DNA from: Lunularia cruciata | Lineage: Eukaryota; Streptophyta; Marchantiopsida; Lunulariales; Lunulariaceae | Direction of reading: 5' to 3' | DNA: 64,000 bases | NCBI GenBank assembly: GCA_948567375.1 | Contig: OX419756.1 | Span: forward strand, 24,778,552-24,842,551 | Shown here: piece by piece, positions 1 through 12,147 of the stretch | How positions within the stretch are numbered: the first letter of the stretch is position 1 | Layout: every line of letters begins with the position of its first letter | Notes under the pieces: generated by a model | Database searches by the model: none | The model's input: the letters and a program-made list of their open reading frames with translations, nothing else | Told to the model about the DNA's origin: nothing | Made by a program: the position numbers and the translations under genes

Positions 1-85
1 AGGAAGATCATCGGGTTTGGAAGCCAAAGAAGAGGTAGACATTGGATCAGAGTAGAAACCATTTTGAGATATGAAGAGGCAAATA

Positions 86-851
86 TGAAGAGGTGCATTG
101 TCATTATGGATCTGCAGGTTAGACAATTTATTGTAGAATAGTATAGTTGTTAGTAAGTGTTGATTGCTTTACTATTTAAAGAGAGCATTTGCAATGTTAT
201 GTTGTTCAGTATTCCAAATTTCTAAAGGTAGATAAAGCAAAGTGTTGATTTCAGTGCTTGTCATTTGAGCTAAATTCCGAGTGTCAACTTTGTGTTTGTA
301 ATTGTGAGTGTTGGGAGAATTTCAAAGTGCAAATCAGTGTGCTTGTTGGATGTTGGATTCTACAATCTTGATCTTCATTCTGTGTTTTTGATCTTGAGTG
401 AAGTGCAATCAGAGCAATGCCTTGATAGATCTAAGAGGAATTGTAGTGTTGGTGGTATTTTGTAGTTGTGAGTGCAATGTAGTGTTGATGTGAATCAATT
501 TTGATCAAGGAAGTTGTGCCTTCAGTGGAGGAGTGGAACACAATTCTGAGTCAACGTCATTTTGCAGTGAAGTGTTGTCCTTGGGAGAATTTGAATCATC
601 ATAATCAAGGTTTATTTGGACAGAATTTGCTATGTGGTGATTACGAGGGTGTGAATTTGTGACAAGTTGTCAAGATTGCATGCTTGTTACTCTCTTTTGG
701 GTGTGGTTTCTACCTAGGAGACTAAAGAAGGCCTTATGAAGAACCACATTGGTGACAATTGCTTTGTATTTGACCAATTCTGAATCGTATCACTGTAGAA
801 ATAAACTTTACTTACCTGATTACCGCAAAAGTGATATTTGTCGGGTTGTCA
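86..851 (+). repeat. Family A LTR distal module, copy 1
   Basis: This 766-bp module begins TGAAGAGGTGC and ends GGGTTGTCA. It carries a TATTTAAAG-like promoter motif near 172-180. It is a direct repeat of 923-1685 and 3156-3926. No primer site follows it; instead the next 71 bases resemble the end of the LTR reading frame, so it is a recombination product and not a separate LTR. Confidence 0.6.
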
Positions 852-922
852 TAGAAGCCAAAGTAGAGGTACACATTAAATTAGAATATGAGTAACAATT
901 TTGAGATCTCAAGAGTTAGATA

Positions 923-1685
923 TGAAGAAGTGGAGTGACACTTTGGATCTATATAATTGTAAAGTAGCAATTGAAGCAGGTTATGTAGTTTAGATAATTG
1001 TTGAGTGCTTTGCCTATTTAAAGGAGGCATTTGCAATGTATTGTTATTTTGTATTCATATTTTTGAAGTTGAGTAAAGCAAAGTGTTATAACTCAATGCT
1101 TGTCATTTTAGCTTAATTTTGAGTATCAATCCTATGTGTGTATTTCTAAGTGTTTGGAGAAGTTTGAGTTGCAATCTAAGTGTTTTAGATATTAGATTCT
1201 ATAGCTTTGATTCCATTTTGTGTGTTTGATCCTAAGTAGAGTGTAATCAAGGAAATGCCTTGAAAAATATGTGATGAATTGTAGTGTTGGTAGTATTTTG
1301 CATTTGTGATCATAGTGTTAGATTGATGCAAAGCAATTTCAATTAAGGAAGTTGTGCCTTTAGTGGAGAATGGAACACAATTCTAAGGCAAAGTCATTTT
1401 GTGGTGAAGAAAACTTCTTTGGGAGATTTAAATCATCACAATCAATGTCAATTTGGAAAGGATTTGAAGAATTATGATTATGGATGTTATTTGTTTGTGA
1501 CAAGTTTGCTAGTTTGCTTGTTATTCTAGTCTAGGTGTTGTTTCTACCCAAGAGGCTAAACACACTACCAAGAAGAAATGCTTTGTGATATTTAACTTTG
1601 TATTTGATCATTCCTAACTAGTTTCTTCATGGGAACAAATGATCACTTATTGATTACCGCAAAAGTGATACTTGTTGGGTTGTCA
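923..1685 (+). repeat. Family A LTR distal module, copy 2
   Basis: Second head-to-tail copy of the promoter-to-end module (763 bp). It has a TATTTAAAGG motif near 1015 and the same GGGTTGTCA end. It is followed directly by mid-ORF sequence of the LTR and not by a primer site. Confidence 0.6.
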
Positions 1686-3140
1686 TAGGAGGATTAGGAG
1701 TTCCATGTGTAAATTGAGTGCATAGAAGGAGGAGACACTCCTTACTTGGAATTACCCAAAGACAACATTCCAGAAGAAACAAGAGTGGTATTCCAAAGAC
1801 CAACAAGATCAAGAAAGAGTTTGCAATCTACAAGAGTAGGGCCAAGTCAAGCAAAAGATGATGAAAAGAGCTTGGAAGAAGTGGGCTTGAAGATAAGGAG
1901 ATCAAGACTTTGGGGTAAGGCCCCAATGAATGTATTGTTAACTGAAGTTGGTGATGAAGATGCATACCAAGGCATAAATTATCTATCAAGTTTACTCTTT
2001 CCTCTACTAGTGCATGTGCAAGATAAGATGAAGGAGATGAAGAAAGACCATCCAAAGGTAAGAGATGAGCTTCAGGTGGTGAAGAAGTTGATTAATGAAG
2101 TCCTACAATTGAAAGAGCAATTGACCCAATGTGAAGAGGAAGCCAAAGTACTTTGATTGATGTATTGATTCACCAATAGAGTTTGAAGGATTTGCAAGGG
2201 AGTTTTGAGAAGCAAAACTCCCTTGCATGTGGCAAAAGGAAGAGCTAAAGGAGCAAAAGGCATCATTTGAGAAATTGAAGGAAGCATTAAATGGAGCTCA
2301 ACTCAAAGTAACACACTCCAAGACCAAAACACTAATACGTGAACAAGCATTGGAGGAATTGAGATCAGTCGTAGCAAAGAAGGATCAGGCCTAGAAACGG
2401 GAATTGGCAAGCCAAGGTCATGAAGAAGAGAGGTTGCAAGATCTGATCAAGAGCTTAGAAGCTCAATTTGTGCACCAGACTGGAGTGAAAGAAGATGGTG
2501 ATGAAGCATGTTCAGGAGTTGAAGAGTTGAGGATCCTTTAGGAGAAGTTGAAAGAGGAGATGACTCAAGGCGAGCCAACCTCACGAAAGGATTTGGGATC
2601 AAAAGGAGTCAGAATCAATGGAGGAGATTGTCATCAAATTGAAAGCCATGCTCAGCATTGGAGCCAAAGTATAGTTGGAGGAGTCTTACTTGCATGAATT
2701 GAAATTTTTGGTGCAATAGACTCAAAAGTGTAAGGCAAAGGGCATCAAATTGAACCATTTGTTAATTCATCTCATAGATAGAGTAGATAGGACAATGATT
2801 GAAGTAGGAGATAATGTTTTTCCTAGATTAGACTTGGTTAGATCAAACTTAGATAGTCTTGCAGTAGATTAAAGAAAAGTGTATATAACCAACCTGAAGT
2901 TGTTGAGGTTGGAGTGTAGGTGTCTTTGGGTGAGTTACCCAAGTTAGTTGAAGAAGTTAGAGTAGAGAAGGAGAAAGTAATTAGAATACCAATGACTTCA
3001 ATCTCAATCTAGATTGAAGATGTGATAGAAGAAGAGGAAGATGTAAAAGTAGTAGATGAACCCAAAGTGCTGGAGGTTCTTGTAGGTAACTTGGGTGTAG
3101 AAGCCAAAGTTGAGGTATTACTTGGAGCAGATGAGTAAGT
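1686..3140 (+). pseudogene. LTR-borne ORF of family A, decayed (coiled-coil part)
   Basis: The longest open piece is 1746-2156 (136 codons), with an RRSRLWGK motif, a YLSSLLFPLLV hydrophobic patch and a charged stretch ending KKDHPKVRDEL. The same order (RRSR..GK, then a hydrophobic patch, then KKDHSKVRDEL) occurs at 35200-35511 on the - strand. A related frame lies at 5617-6210 (-). After 2156 the frame is repeatedly broken, but translation in pieces continues as charged coiled coil. It ends with a C-terminal part that has DRTMIEVGDNVF, also seen in the - strand copies. Function unknown; no database family was recognised. The host is an LTR, so this is element-encoded and not a plant gene. 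Confidence 0.55.
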
Positions 3141-3155
3141 AATAGTTTTCAGATT

Positions 3156-3926
3156 TGAAGTGGTGCAAATGTAGATAGGACAATCTGGATCTAAAGATTA
3201 CTATGAAGTAGTTGAAGCGGTATAGATAGTTTTAATAATTGTTGAGTTCTCACCTATTTAAAGTAGTCATTTTCAATGCATTGTATTCAATATTCAATTT
3301 TGAAGTTGAGTAAAGCAGAGCACTGACACTTAGTGCTCATCATTGTAGCTTAATTTCAAGTATCAACCCTGCATGTGTGTTTGTGAGTGTATGAAGAAGT
3401 TTGGATTGTTATGAGAGTGTGATAGATGTTAGATTTTATAGCTCTGATTTCTATTTTTTGTGTTTGGTCTTGAGTGGAATGCAATCAAAGCAAACCCTTG
3501 ACAAAGTTATGAAGAATTGTAGTGTTGGTAGTATCTATCACTTGTGATTGCATGCACTAGATTGATGTAAAGTCATTTTGATTGAGAAAGTTGTACCTTT
3601 AGCAGAGGGGTGGAATGGAATTCTGAGGTAAAGGCACTTCATGGTGAAGTAGCCTACTTCAAATTGATTGAATCATCACAATCAAGATTCAATTGGAAAG
3701 ACTTTGATAAATTGTGATTACAGGTGATGTTTAATTGTGACAAGAGCTGCTATTGAGTGCTTGTTGCATTCTTTTGGGTGTGTCTTCTACCCAAGAGGCT
3801 AAAGAAAAATTCAGAAGGACTACATTGTTACTTTTCCTTTATATTTGACCAATTTTTACTAGTATCTTTGTGGGAATGAATGATTACTCACACATTACTA
3901 CAAAAGTGATACTTGTTGAGTTCTTA
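3156..3926 (+). repeat. Family A LTR distal module, copy 3 (abuts primer site)
   Basis: This 771-bp module has a TATTTAAAG motif at 3254-3262 and its end is inferred at 3926. The terminal bases have drifted from GTTGTCA to GTTCTTA. It is the only one of the three + strand modules followed by a primer site, so it is the true 3' end of the copy-1 LTR. Confidence 0.6.
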
Positions 3927-3935
3927 GATGATATT

Positions 3936-3955
3936 TGGCGCCACTGCTAGGGACC
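3936..3955 (+). other. Primer binding site, family A copy 1
   Basis: TGGCGCCACTGCTAGGGACC lies 9 bases after the LTR end. From memory, the 3' end of plant tRNA-Asp would pair with TGGCGCCGTTGCCGGGG, so this is a tRNA-Asp type site with a few mismatches. Such sites are common in Tat/Athila-like gypsy elements. Confidence 0.55.
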
Positions 3956-3956
3956 C

Positions 3957-4152
3957 AACCCTCATGAGTGGTAGAGTGGAAGAATACAAAGTAGCTTTTT
4001 AATTTGATTTCCATTAAATATGAATGTTTGCATCAAGAGAAAAATAGGAGGAGAGGGCCTGTAGGAAAAATTTGCAACTTGAAGAAGAAGAATGCCAAAA
4101 GAGCCAACTCAGTACTGAAGAATCAGTGAAGGAAGCATTAGACTTGCAACTA
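3957..4152 (+). pseudogene. Family A gag leader / N-terminal region
   Basis: Sequence after the primer site aligns by eye with the antisense copy at about 33200-33390 (shared GTGGAAGAATACAAAG and TATGAATG blocks). It stops at 4152, where the antisense solo LTR is inserted, and resumes at 7525. Confidence 0.5.
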
Positions 4153-7100
4153 TGACAACCCTAAAAAAATCACTTTTGAGGTAATTAGGTAAGTAAAGTT
4201 TGTTCTCATAGAGATACAATTCAGAAATTTCCAAATATGAAGACAAATGGTAACAAGTAGTTCTTCTTGATTTCTTCTTTAATCTCTCAGGTAGAAACTA
4301 CATCAAGAAGAGAGTAACAAGCACTAATCATAGTCTCGTCATAACAATTTGTCACCCATAATCAAAAATCTTTCAATTCTGTCCAAATAAACTCAATTGT
4401 GATGATTCAATCCATCCCAAAAATGACTACTTTGCTGCAAGACGACTTTGCCTCAGAATTGTGTTCCACCCCTCCACTAAAGGCACAATTTCCTTGATCA
4501 GAATTGCTCCACATCAACCTTGCATTGCACCCACAAATGAAAAATACTACCAACACTACAATTCTTCTTAGATCTGCCAAGAAATTGCTCTGATTGCACT
4601 TCATTTAGGATCAAACACATAGAATGAAGACCAAGGCCGTGGAATCCAACATCCAACAAGCACAATGACTTGCACTTCAAAATTCTCTCAACACTCACAA
4701 GCATGTACACAAAATCAATGCTCAAAATTAAGCTCAAGCAATGAGCACTACGTCACAACACTTTGCTTTATCTATTCTTAGGATTATGAATATTGAACAA
4801 CAATTTATTATGAAGGCATCTTTTAAATTGGTTGAGCTCTTGGCAGTTATCTAACTTCCTAAACTACTTCCTAACAAATTTACTAACTCGTAGATCTGAA
4901 ATGAGAATGCACCTTGTCATATCTGCCTCTTCCTATCTCAAAATTGGTCCTAAATCATTCCAATGTCTACCTCGACTTTGGCTTAAACCCAGAGTAACTT
5001 CTTGTACTTCTCCTTCTTTGAGTTTTTCTACTATCACTAAATCTTCTACCAATTCCACTACTTCTTCACTCCAAACTACAATTGAAGTAATGGGTACACT
5101 ATCTACATCATTATCTACTAACCCATTCTTTTCTATTGTCCTAGGTAACTCACCCAAAGACACATGTACTCCTACTTGTCTTACTTTGGACTTTGCCTCT
5201 AACTTCATGGTACTACAAAGTCTCTCTAGTTTTGAATGTACTACGTCCAACCCAAGACAAACATTGTCTCCTACTTCTCATATCTTCCTATCTACTCGAT
5301 CTCTCAAGCAAACTTGAAACTTGAATTGAACAACTTGTTCAATTCAATGTCTTTCACTTTCTTCCTTCTTGTTCCTTGCACTAGCAACTTCAATTTGTGC
5401 AATTTTGCTTCCTCCAATTGAACTTTAGACAACGTCCCAAGCATTGCCTTCATTCTTATAGCAACATCTTTGATTGCTTCCCTCCTTGGCATCTACAACT
5501 TCTCTCTGTCTCTGCTAATAACTCCTCTTAATACATCTTCAACTCATCTTCCAACTTGGCATTCAACACTTCTTTCTCCTTCACACTCTGCCGGAGCTAT
5601 TCTTCCATTCCCTTGATTAACCTACGTAACTGCTCTTCTTCTCTATCTTGCGTGGCCAACTCCCATTGCCAAGCCGGATCTTTGCTGCACTTGCCTTTAA
5701 ACTCTCCAACTCTTGTCCCATGACAACAACCATTGCCTTCAAACGTATAACTTCTACTTGCGTATCGTGGACTTCTGTCTGCAAGACCTCAGTCGTCACC
5801 AACTGCTCCTTTTGATCTTCTTCTTGCTTTGCCATGGCTTTGCCTCTCTTCACAAAGTCTTTTCTTAAAATCTCAATTTCCTTCCTCCTCAGTTCTACAT
5901 CAGTCCAAAGCTCTACTAATTCACGCTCTTCCCAACTCAAATTTCTTCTCAACTCTGAGTTTTCATCACTCATATATTGCACTACTGCCAATTCATCTTT
6001 CACTCCTGAGTGATCTCTCTTCAAGTCTTCTCTCCTCTTTTGCAATTTCAACAGCAAGGGACAAACTACCCACAATAAGTACTCTACCCCATCAAAGACT
6101 CGTAAGCTCTCAGCTTGCTTTGGCTCTTTGCTTCTTACTTCTTCTACCGGAGCTTTACTCCAAAGTTCTTTGGGATGGTCACTATTACTCTTAGATACTG
6201 CCTTGTGCACACATAGTACTCATCACTTCTTTGGATCTATCTGATATACTATTATTCCTTGTCATTTGCAATCTTTTGTAAGTTTGGATGAAAATGTTAC
6301 ACCATCTTTCTTTGCTCAGACTCCTTCATCAAATTCAATCCAAAGTAAAAATGGGCAGCAAACGGCACAAATAGTGAGGGTCATCTTGCTTACTCCAACA
6401 CCACACCATCTGCCATGTTCTTTGATGAAAGCACTTTGCCCAATTTATTGGCGCACCTCCAAACATCTGGTGGAAGAAGACCGCCTGATGCTTCATTATA
6501 TAAGTTGTGTGATCGGGCTTGAAGAATGCCATTGTTGCCCCAACAATGCTTTGCTTGACTGGGTCTCGATAGGTATCACCCTTGTATTTGTTCTTTGTTT
6601 GTGGCATAGTACAAGAATTGAGAATTTCATTTGTCTCCTTTGTAGACTCTCCTTTTCCAAGAAATGTTGCCCATATTTCCTCACCGGCTTCTCTTCCCAA
6701 CACCAACCTCCAATCTGACTCTGCCCATCAAGCTGGATTGCCTCTCTTCCCTTCATTCTCAAGTCTCTCCTTACAATCACTTGATGCTACTTTTGCCATG
6801 AACCTTGGAAAACTCAACTTTCAATTCCATACCAAGAAAGTGATCCAAAGTCTACTTAGGACTTCAATCCGAGCTATCATATCTAATCTTTGAATCATTA
6901 GATTTCTCACTGCAAGAAAAGGACTCTTCTTCTCATCCTTCTTTGGCATTGTGCAATCTCTAATGCGTGGTAATTGAAAACTAATTCTATCGTCTCTTGG
7001 TCTTGAGATCCTAACTCCTTCAGACTTGTTAAACATCAAACACTCGATCTTCTTAGCTACAAGCACTCCTTTGGGTTGACTACTTAGTGGCTTAGGATAC

Positions 7101-7524
7101 TTGTGGGACATTTCAAAATCCCCTTGACAAAGTACCAATTTTATAGTTCCTCATTGATCAGCCATTCCTCCGTTGCTTGTCACTAAAACACACCCTTTTT
7201 GCATGACTTCCTCCTGGTGTTATCTAAGTTAGTAGTTTGCACTTTGTCCATTGTATCCATCTTGTACTTTCTTGATTCACCCCTCCAAAGGGAATTTGTT
7301 ATGGCAGCTTTGCATCGAGTTGATCATCCCAAGAAAAAGTCCCCTTACTTTGAGTTGCTCTTGGCCGGTTCTGATCCAAGTACTTTGCTTCTGGCTGGGA
7401 GTCATGTTACTTTGGGTTTCAACCTAAAGATACCATTCTTCTCCTTCCAATGCTATTTGGGTACGACTTAGTCTATACACTTCTTCTTCAAAATATAAGA
7501 GAAACAAAATATGTGGGTACCACA
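4153..7524 (-). mobile_element. Family A solo LTR, antisense, inside family A gag
   Basis: On the - strand this 3372-bp block starts TGTGGTACC and ends GGGTTGTCA, the canonical TG..CA termini. The same left terminus recurs at 29643 and 37211 against different flanks. The same right terminus recurs at 33421. The interrupted gag resumes directly after it. A target duplication is not clean: flanks read GCAACTA and ACAACTT, so a CAACT duplication is possible but offset. The block contains the LTR ORF (about 4930-7140) and the promoter module (4153-4919). Confidence 0.65.
4930..7140 (-). pseudogene. LTR-borne ORF, copy inside the solo LTR
   Basis: Four open pieces run in order on the - strand. 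6821-7138 is the N-terminal part (RIEVLSRLWITFLVWN). 6335-6706 has the motif FFHQMFGGAPINWAKCF, preceded by DTYRDPVKQSIV. 5617-6210 is 197 codons, strongly charged and coiled-coil-like, with KRDHSGVKDEL. 4933-5492 is the C-terminal part (LEEAKLHKLKLLVQ, then VGVHVSLGELP). Frameshifts and stops separate them. Joined by position they would give a protein of roughly 700 residues. Similar order and motifs at 34472-36840 and 26845-29006 show a common ancestral gene. I do not recognise its function. Confidence 0.55.
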
Positions 7525-9610
7525 ACAACTTCTTCACAACATCTAAGAAGGGTTGCAAGAACTCAAATAGAAGAAATGAGAACTTGGGTGGAAAGACTAC
7601 TTTACACCTCCTCATTCCAAAAGAAAAAAAGATGGAAATCGACATTCACCGGCATATTCACTATGACATAGTACAAGACTGCTAAGGGAGCTGGTTATTT
7701 GAAAGACTTGATTCATGAAAAGAAAACACAAATATTGACAAAAGAAGAATGCCAGTACATCTTACATAAAACTCCCCAAGTAGTTTGTCAAGATCTTGAA
7801 GAGCAATTTGATAATATTGACCCTCTTCCTCAAACTTGGGTTGAAGTCAAAGTACCTTTGGTTAAAGTACCTCTTGATGAAGACCCATTGTTGAATTTGG
7901 TACCTTGGGAACCTTGGCTTGACTCCAAAGTATAATCACCTTCTAGTACCTTGGGTCAACCAAGATTGGTACCTCAACAGCCTTTCCATCAGACCCTCAA
8001 CATGACATCCTTCCTTGTTACAAGACAAGCTTACCAGAAGTATAAGGGGACTGAATGTGATGAAGACCTTGATGAACTTATTGAGGAGTTTAAAGTTATT
8101 TCCTTCCCCAACAAGGAACATGACTTTGTAGATTGACTGCAAATTTTGCCAAGTTTGCTCTGGAAAAAAGCTCAGAGTTGGTACACCTGTGTTACTCAAA
8201 AGGGATTCAAGCTAGGCAACTGGGTGGCACTTTGGGACAACTTCCTGGAACAATTTTTGGAAGTTGATTATGATAAGAGTGTCTTTGCTGCACACAATGA
8301 TTTGGAATGCAAGAAGAATGAGAAGTTGAGAGACTACTTTGAGCAATTCATGGCATTTTTGAATTGAGTGCCAAAGAAATCCAAGGTAGTGGATTACTTT
8401 GATGCCCAAGCCATTACATGGTTCCTTGGTGAATTATCACCCAAAATTTGGATCTTTGCTAGGGACAGAAATGAAACAAACAAGACAAAGTACTTAAACA
8501 TGTTGCTTGATACAAGGTGGCCCACTCTCATTTGGCCAATAACCAATGAAATCAGGAGAAGAGAGGCAAAAAGGCAAGAGAAAGAGCCACTTGTAGTGCC
8601 TCCTCTCCTTTTTATTATTCTTCCACCTTGTCAAGTTCTTCCTTGGAATAAGAAGATGATTACAAGCCCAAGAAGAATATAAGACAAGGAGGAAAGAAAG
8701 TGTTGCAAACCCTAGCCAAAAGTCTCAACAAAACAAAACACAAACTCTTATAAAAGAGTTTGTGGATTTAAAGATTGAAATGATTGGGGCAGAGGATAAA
8801 AGGAAACTCCCTTCATTTTCAAGACCAAATGTATGGTGCATGTGGCAAGTGCCACACGTACCAACACAAGGTGCTTGACAACCAAAATTGCATTCCCTAT
8901 CTAGGAAATTGATTGGGTTCCAACCTGGGACCATAATGAGGAAGAACAAGTAGTGTACCAAACCCAAGAGGTACCACTCCAAGCAAGCACATCATACTAA
9001 TGTCTGAGGTATGGACCAAGGGAGCATACAAACAATGCTCTCCAATGACAAATGCCAATGCCCAACCAAAATAGACCCCATAAATTTGCATTGGGAGCAT
9101 GTTTTAATTGTAGATTGATGAGCCATTGGTCCCTTAATTGTCCCAAGTTGAGGCAGCAGATCAGGTTTGTTCCGCTTTGTGGAAATTTCAAGGGTTCTAG
9201 CCATGTGGGTACTTAGTATCCCCAGCCACCCAACCCAAAGCCTTTGATGAAGTATTTGCAAACTCTGGCTGAGCGAGCTGCATTACAACCAAAAGGGGAC
9301 ACCATGGTGAATTGCATCACCTTTCAAGCAAAAATTTCTCAAGGAGTGAATCTAGGGGTACCACGGTGAATTGCATTACCTTTCAAGCAAAAATCTCTCA
9401 AGGAGTGAATCTAGTCCTAAAAGAAGAATGGCCAGACATGGATGTGTTGCAAGTTGAAACACATTTGGGGAAGAAGAAAGACAATCCTAAAGAAGTGAGT
9501 ACTGCTTTGTCATCTTCAAGAAAGGCAAAGAAACTATGCTTGAAATCAATCTTGTCTACAAAGAATGAGAAGATCTTAGCTAAAGCCAAGGCCAAAGCAT
9601 TGCAGAAATA
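7525..9610 (+). pseudogene. Family A gag, broken
   Basis: The frame is interrupted but recognisable. 7699-7935 is an N-terminal piece. 8146-8367 matches the retrotransposon gag core (KKAQSWYTCVTQ, then FLEQFLEVDYD and LRDYFEQFMAF). Near 9100 there is a CCHC zinc knuckle, CFNCRLMSHWSLNC, followed by a degenerate second knuckle and a PQPPNP linker. Family-A copy 2 (- strand) has the same two-knuckle arrangement. The product would have been the capsid/nucleocapsid precursor. Confidence 0.6.
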
Positions 9611-9677
9611 AATTAAAGAGGCACTATGAAGAGATTGGGAAATTGTTGCGGAGAAAGGCCCAAAGGCAAAACCTCTA

Positions 9678-10340
9678 ATGTTTGTGGCTGATATTAGATC
9701 CAAAGTCAAAGATCCGATTCAAGCCAAGGTGGGTAAACCCAAAGTACCTCGGGTTTGGACCACCAATACTCCGGTTACCATCTTGAAGAGACCCAAAGTA
9801 AGGTTGAATCAGGTTGAGAACTCAAACCTGAAGGTGAATTCCAAGAAGGTGAAACTTGGAAGAGTCCCCCAATATGATATTGTGGCAGATCTGGCATCCA
9901 CACAAGCAAACGTCACCTTCAAACAATTGTGGGAGAACAATAAGTTGTACAAAAAGTAACTAAGTTTGACCCTAAAGAAAGTAAGGATGATCCTCAAAAA
10001 GGACCCTCCAGCCATTTATCGTATTGAGCAAGAAGATTTGGGATCCCTGGAAGAAGATGCAAAGATTGAATATTGCATGATCATATCTATATCCATTGAC
10101 TCAGGTTCAAGAGTGAATATCATGATGGAAGATACCCTACACAGGTTAAGGTATCATACATTTGAGCCTACACTTTGAATCTTGAAATTTGAAGATTAAT
10201 CCAGGTGCAAACCTTTGGGTATGTTGTTCAATATGGTAACAATTATTGGAGGAGTACCATTCAATTTGAACTATATTGCATTGAGACCAATGACCAAAAT
10301 TGGTTACCCATTGTTGATCGGAAGACCTTGATTGTATAAT
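9678..10340 (+). pseudogene. Family A gag-pol linker and aspartic protease, broken
   Basis: 9678-9959 encodes a basic linker, and 9966-10178 the retropepsin core. The catalytic motif is IDSGSRVN (D-S-G, about 10096). It is preceded by AIYRIEQEDLGS, which aligns with AIYHIKQEDLGS in copy 2. Several stops follow, so no functional enzyme is expected. Confidence 0.6.
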
Positions 10341-10639
10341 GCATGTGTTATGGTAATAGAAGCTAAGGTTTAAAGACCTTTTGTCTATAGACCAAAATTT
10401 TGTGATAGTAAGTTGGGCAAACATTCTCCACCTTGGGGAAACTACTTTGTTGGAAGATGAAGATGAATCCAATGAGTCTTTGTCTTCATCTTAAGATAAC
10501 TCAGACAAAGAAGTCTAGGTCAACTATTTGGAGTGCTACAAGGTAGATGCCAAAGAAGAGCATTTGTATGATGTTGCCTTGGGTAGCTCACATTTGCAGG
10601 AAGGGAGTCTAAACTCCATTTGACTTGAGTTGAGAAAAT

Positions 10640-11051
10640 TTAGTCATGTGGAATGAGTCATTCATCCATATGACTATCAAGATGTAGTCTTGGAAGAAGG
10701 CAAAGTATTGAAAATATCCAAGACAATCACTCTAGAAAAATTAGCATGTTAGACTACCTTGTTTATTGAGTACCATGATGTAAATGCTTGGCATATTGAT
10801 CAGATACCAGGAATCCTAAACAATTTTGGGAACATTAGATTGATTTGATTGGAGGCGCAATTTCAGTTTGGCAATGTTAGTACAAGTTGAATTCAAAGTA
10901 CTGACTTTTGGTGAAAGATGAAATCAATAAGCACTTGGGAGCAAGAATTATTTTTCCAATCTTGAGCAGTGAATGGATTTCTCTTATTGTCATTGTTTTG
11001 AAGAAGAAGATTGGGAAGATTTGGGTGTGCCAAGACTTCAGCAAGCTGAAC
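10640..11051 (+). pseudogene. Family A reverse transcriptase, N-terminal fragment
   Basis: Translation around 10905-11051 gives VKDEINKHLGARIIFPILSS followed by EWISLIVIVLKKK and VCQDFSKLN. This is the fingers region of a Ty3/gypsy RT. The frame ends at 11051 where family-B LTR sequence begins, so the palm catalytic site, RNase H and integrase are absent here. Confidence 0.65.
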
Positions 11052-11739
11052 TGTGAGCCGGCCTGTCTCTCTCACTCAAGATGAACCTCTGATGGCTATT
11101 ATGGTAGCGCACCATGGACTAAGAAGGCAAAGAACCCCAACTCCATCATACTCCTCCAAGGCTAACACTCCACCACTCAAGATATTGCTCACTAGAGAAT
11201 TCAATGAGAGAGAGATGGTTGCAAATGAAAGGATGATGAATACCTCTTCATCCCTTGTTTATAAACTTGTGAAATAGTTATGCACTAAAGTTACTATTTA
11301 CCAAAGTAACTCAAGTTACTAGGCTAAAAGTCAAGTAAAGTCAAAAAGTAGAAAGGAATATCCATCCACATGGACATATTCCATAATGTGATCTTATCTT
11401 GACCTAACAAGTAAGTCAAGGATTCCTTCACATGGGCTATCCTTGGACTATAGAAGAATCCAAAACAAAAAGGCTTACAGACCCAACAATTCTCAACTCT
11501 TTCCTCAAAGCCAAACACCTAGGAATAATACCAAGTCAACACACTAGAATAAAAAATAGTGATGTTCATCTTTTCCACTTCCTCTAAAGTAAGGTCCACT
11601 CTTTCTTAGCTATGACTAAATTTAGCTAAGCATGATTAATGTAGAACAATCCTTTATCTATATAAATAATATCTCTCAAGTACTTGATATACTAAGCTAA
11701 ATATCACAATACTACACACATGCACACATGGGTGTTACA
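11052..11739 (-). repeat. B1 3' LTR
   Basis: 688 bp, TGTGAGCC...GGTGTTACA on the + strand. It is clearly related to the B2 LTRs but with many differences. It is followed by the polypurine-type junction (CTGGGGGTAAA on the - strand), as in B2. Confidence 0.8.
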
Positions 11740-12147
11740 TTTACCCCCAGACTAAGTTTTTACTTTGTCCTCAAAGTGAAGGTCACTCTACCTTCTATGA
11801 TACATTTTCAACTTATCATAGTTAATCCTATCAAAGTGTCTTCCTCCCAACTCCTTGAGATCATAGGTGTAATTGCCCCACACCCTCTTCACTATGAAAG
11901 GTCCAAAGTACTTAGGCAAAAAATTCTTTTGCACTCTCTTGAATTGAATGGAATCAAACAACATTACCCAATCACCTTCTTTGAAAGGATTAACCTTCTT
12001 CTTGCTTTGCCTCTTTTCAAAGCTCTCCTTCTTTTCCTTTGGCTTTGCTCCACTTGAACCAAAGCAACTGCTCTTGCTTCTTCCAACTCCATGAGTTGAT
12101 CCTTCCTTGACTTCTTTGCATCACCTCCTTGTGCTTTCTTCAATCTC
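11740..12147 (-). pseudogene. B1 integrase C-terminus
   Basis: The - strand translation of this piece corresponds to about residues 1490-1608 of the B2 polyprotein (LKKAQGGDAKKSRKDQLMEL, then the GPF-type module). It ends at CAATCTC (12141-12147), which recurs at 12888-12894 across the solo LTR. The frame is broken. Confidence 0.7.

Larger units (their letters stand above)
1..3926 (+). mobile_element. Family A 5' LTR (giant, rearranged; left end outside window or lost)
   Basis: This is the 5' LTR of family-A copy 1. Its right edge is fixed by a tRNA-type primer site starting 9 bases later. It holds part of the LTR-borne reading frame (1686-3140) followed by the promoter-to-end module (3156-3926). 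Two more copies of that module lie head to tail at 86-851 and 923-1685, so the LTR has been rearranged. The assignment rests on three antisense family-A LTRs elsewhere in the window (4153-7524, 26479-29643, 33421-37211) that have the same ORF-then-module order. The diagnostic left terminus seen in those copies is not present here. Confidence 0.6.

Noticed and set aside
4832-5317. 161-codon + strand ORF
   Set aside because: Antisense to the C-terminal part of the LTR-borne ORF; the - strand frame has homologues in other copies.
4148-7531. Clean 5-bp target duplication around the antisense family A LTR
   Set aside because: CAACT occurs on both sides but is offset by one base from the TG..CA edges, so it is left as possible only.
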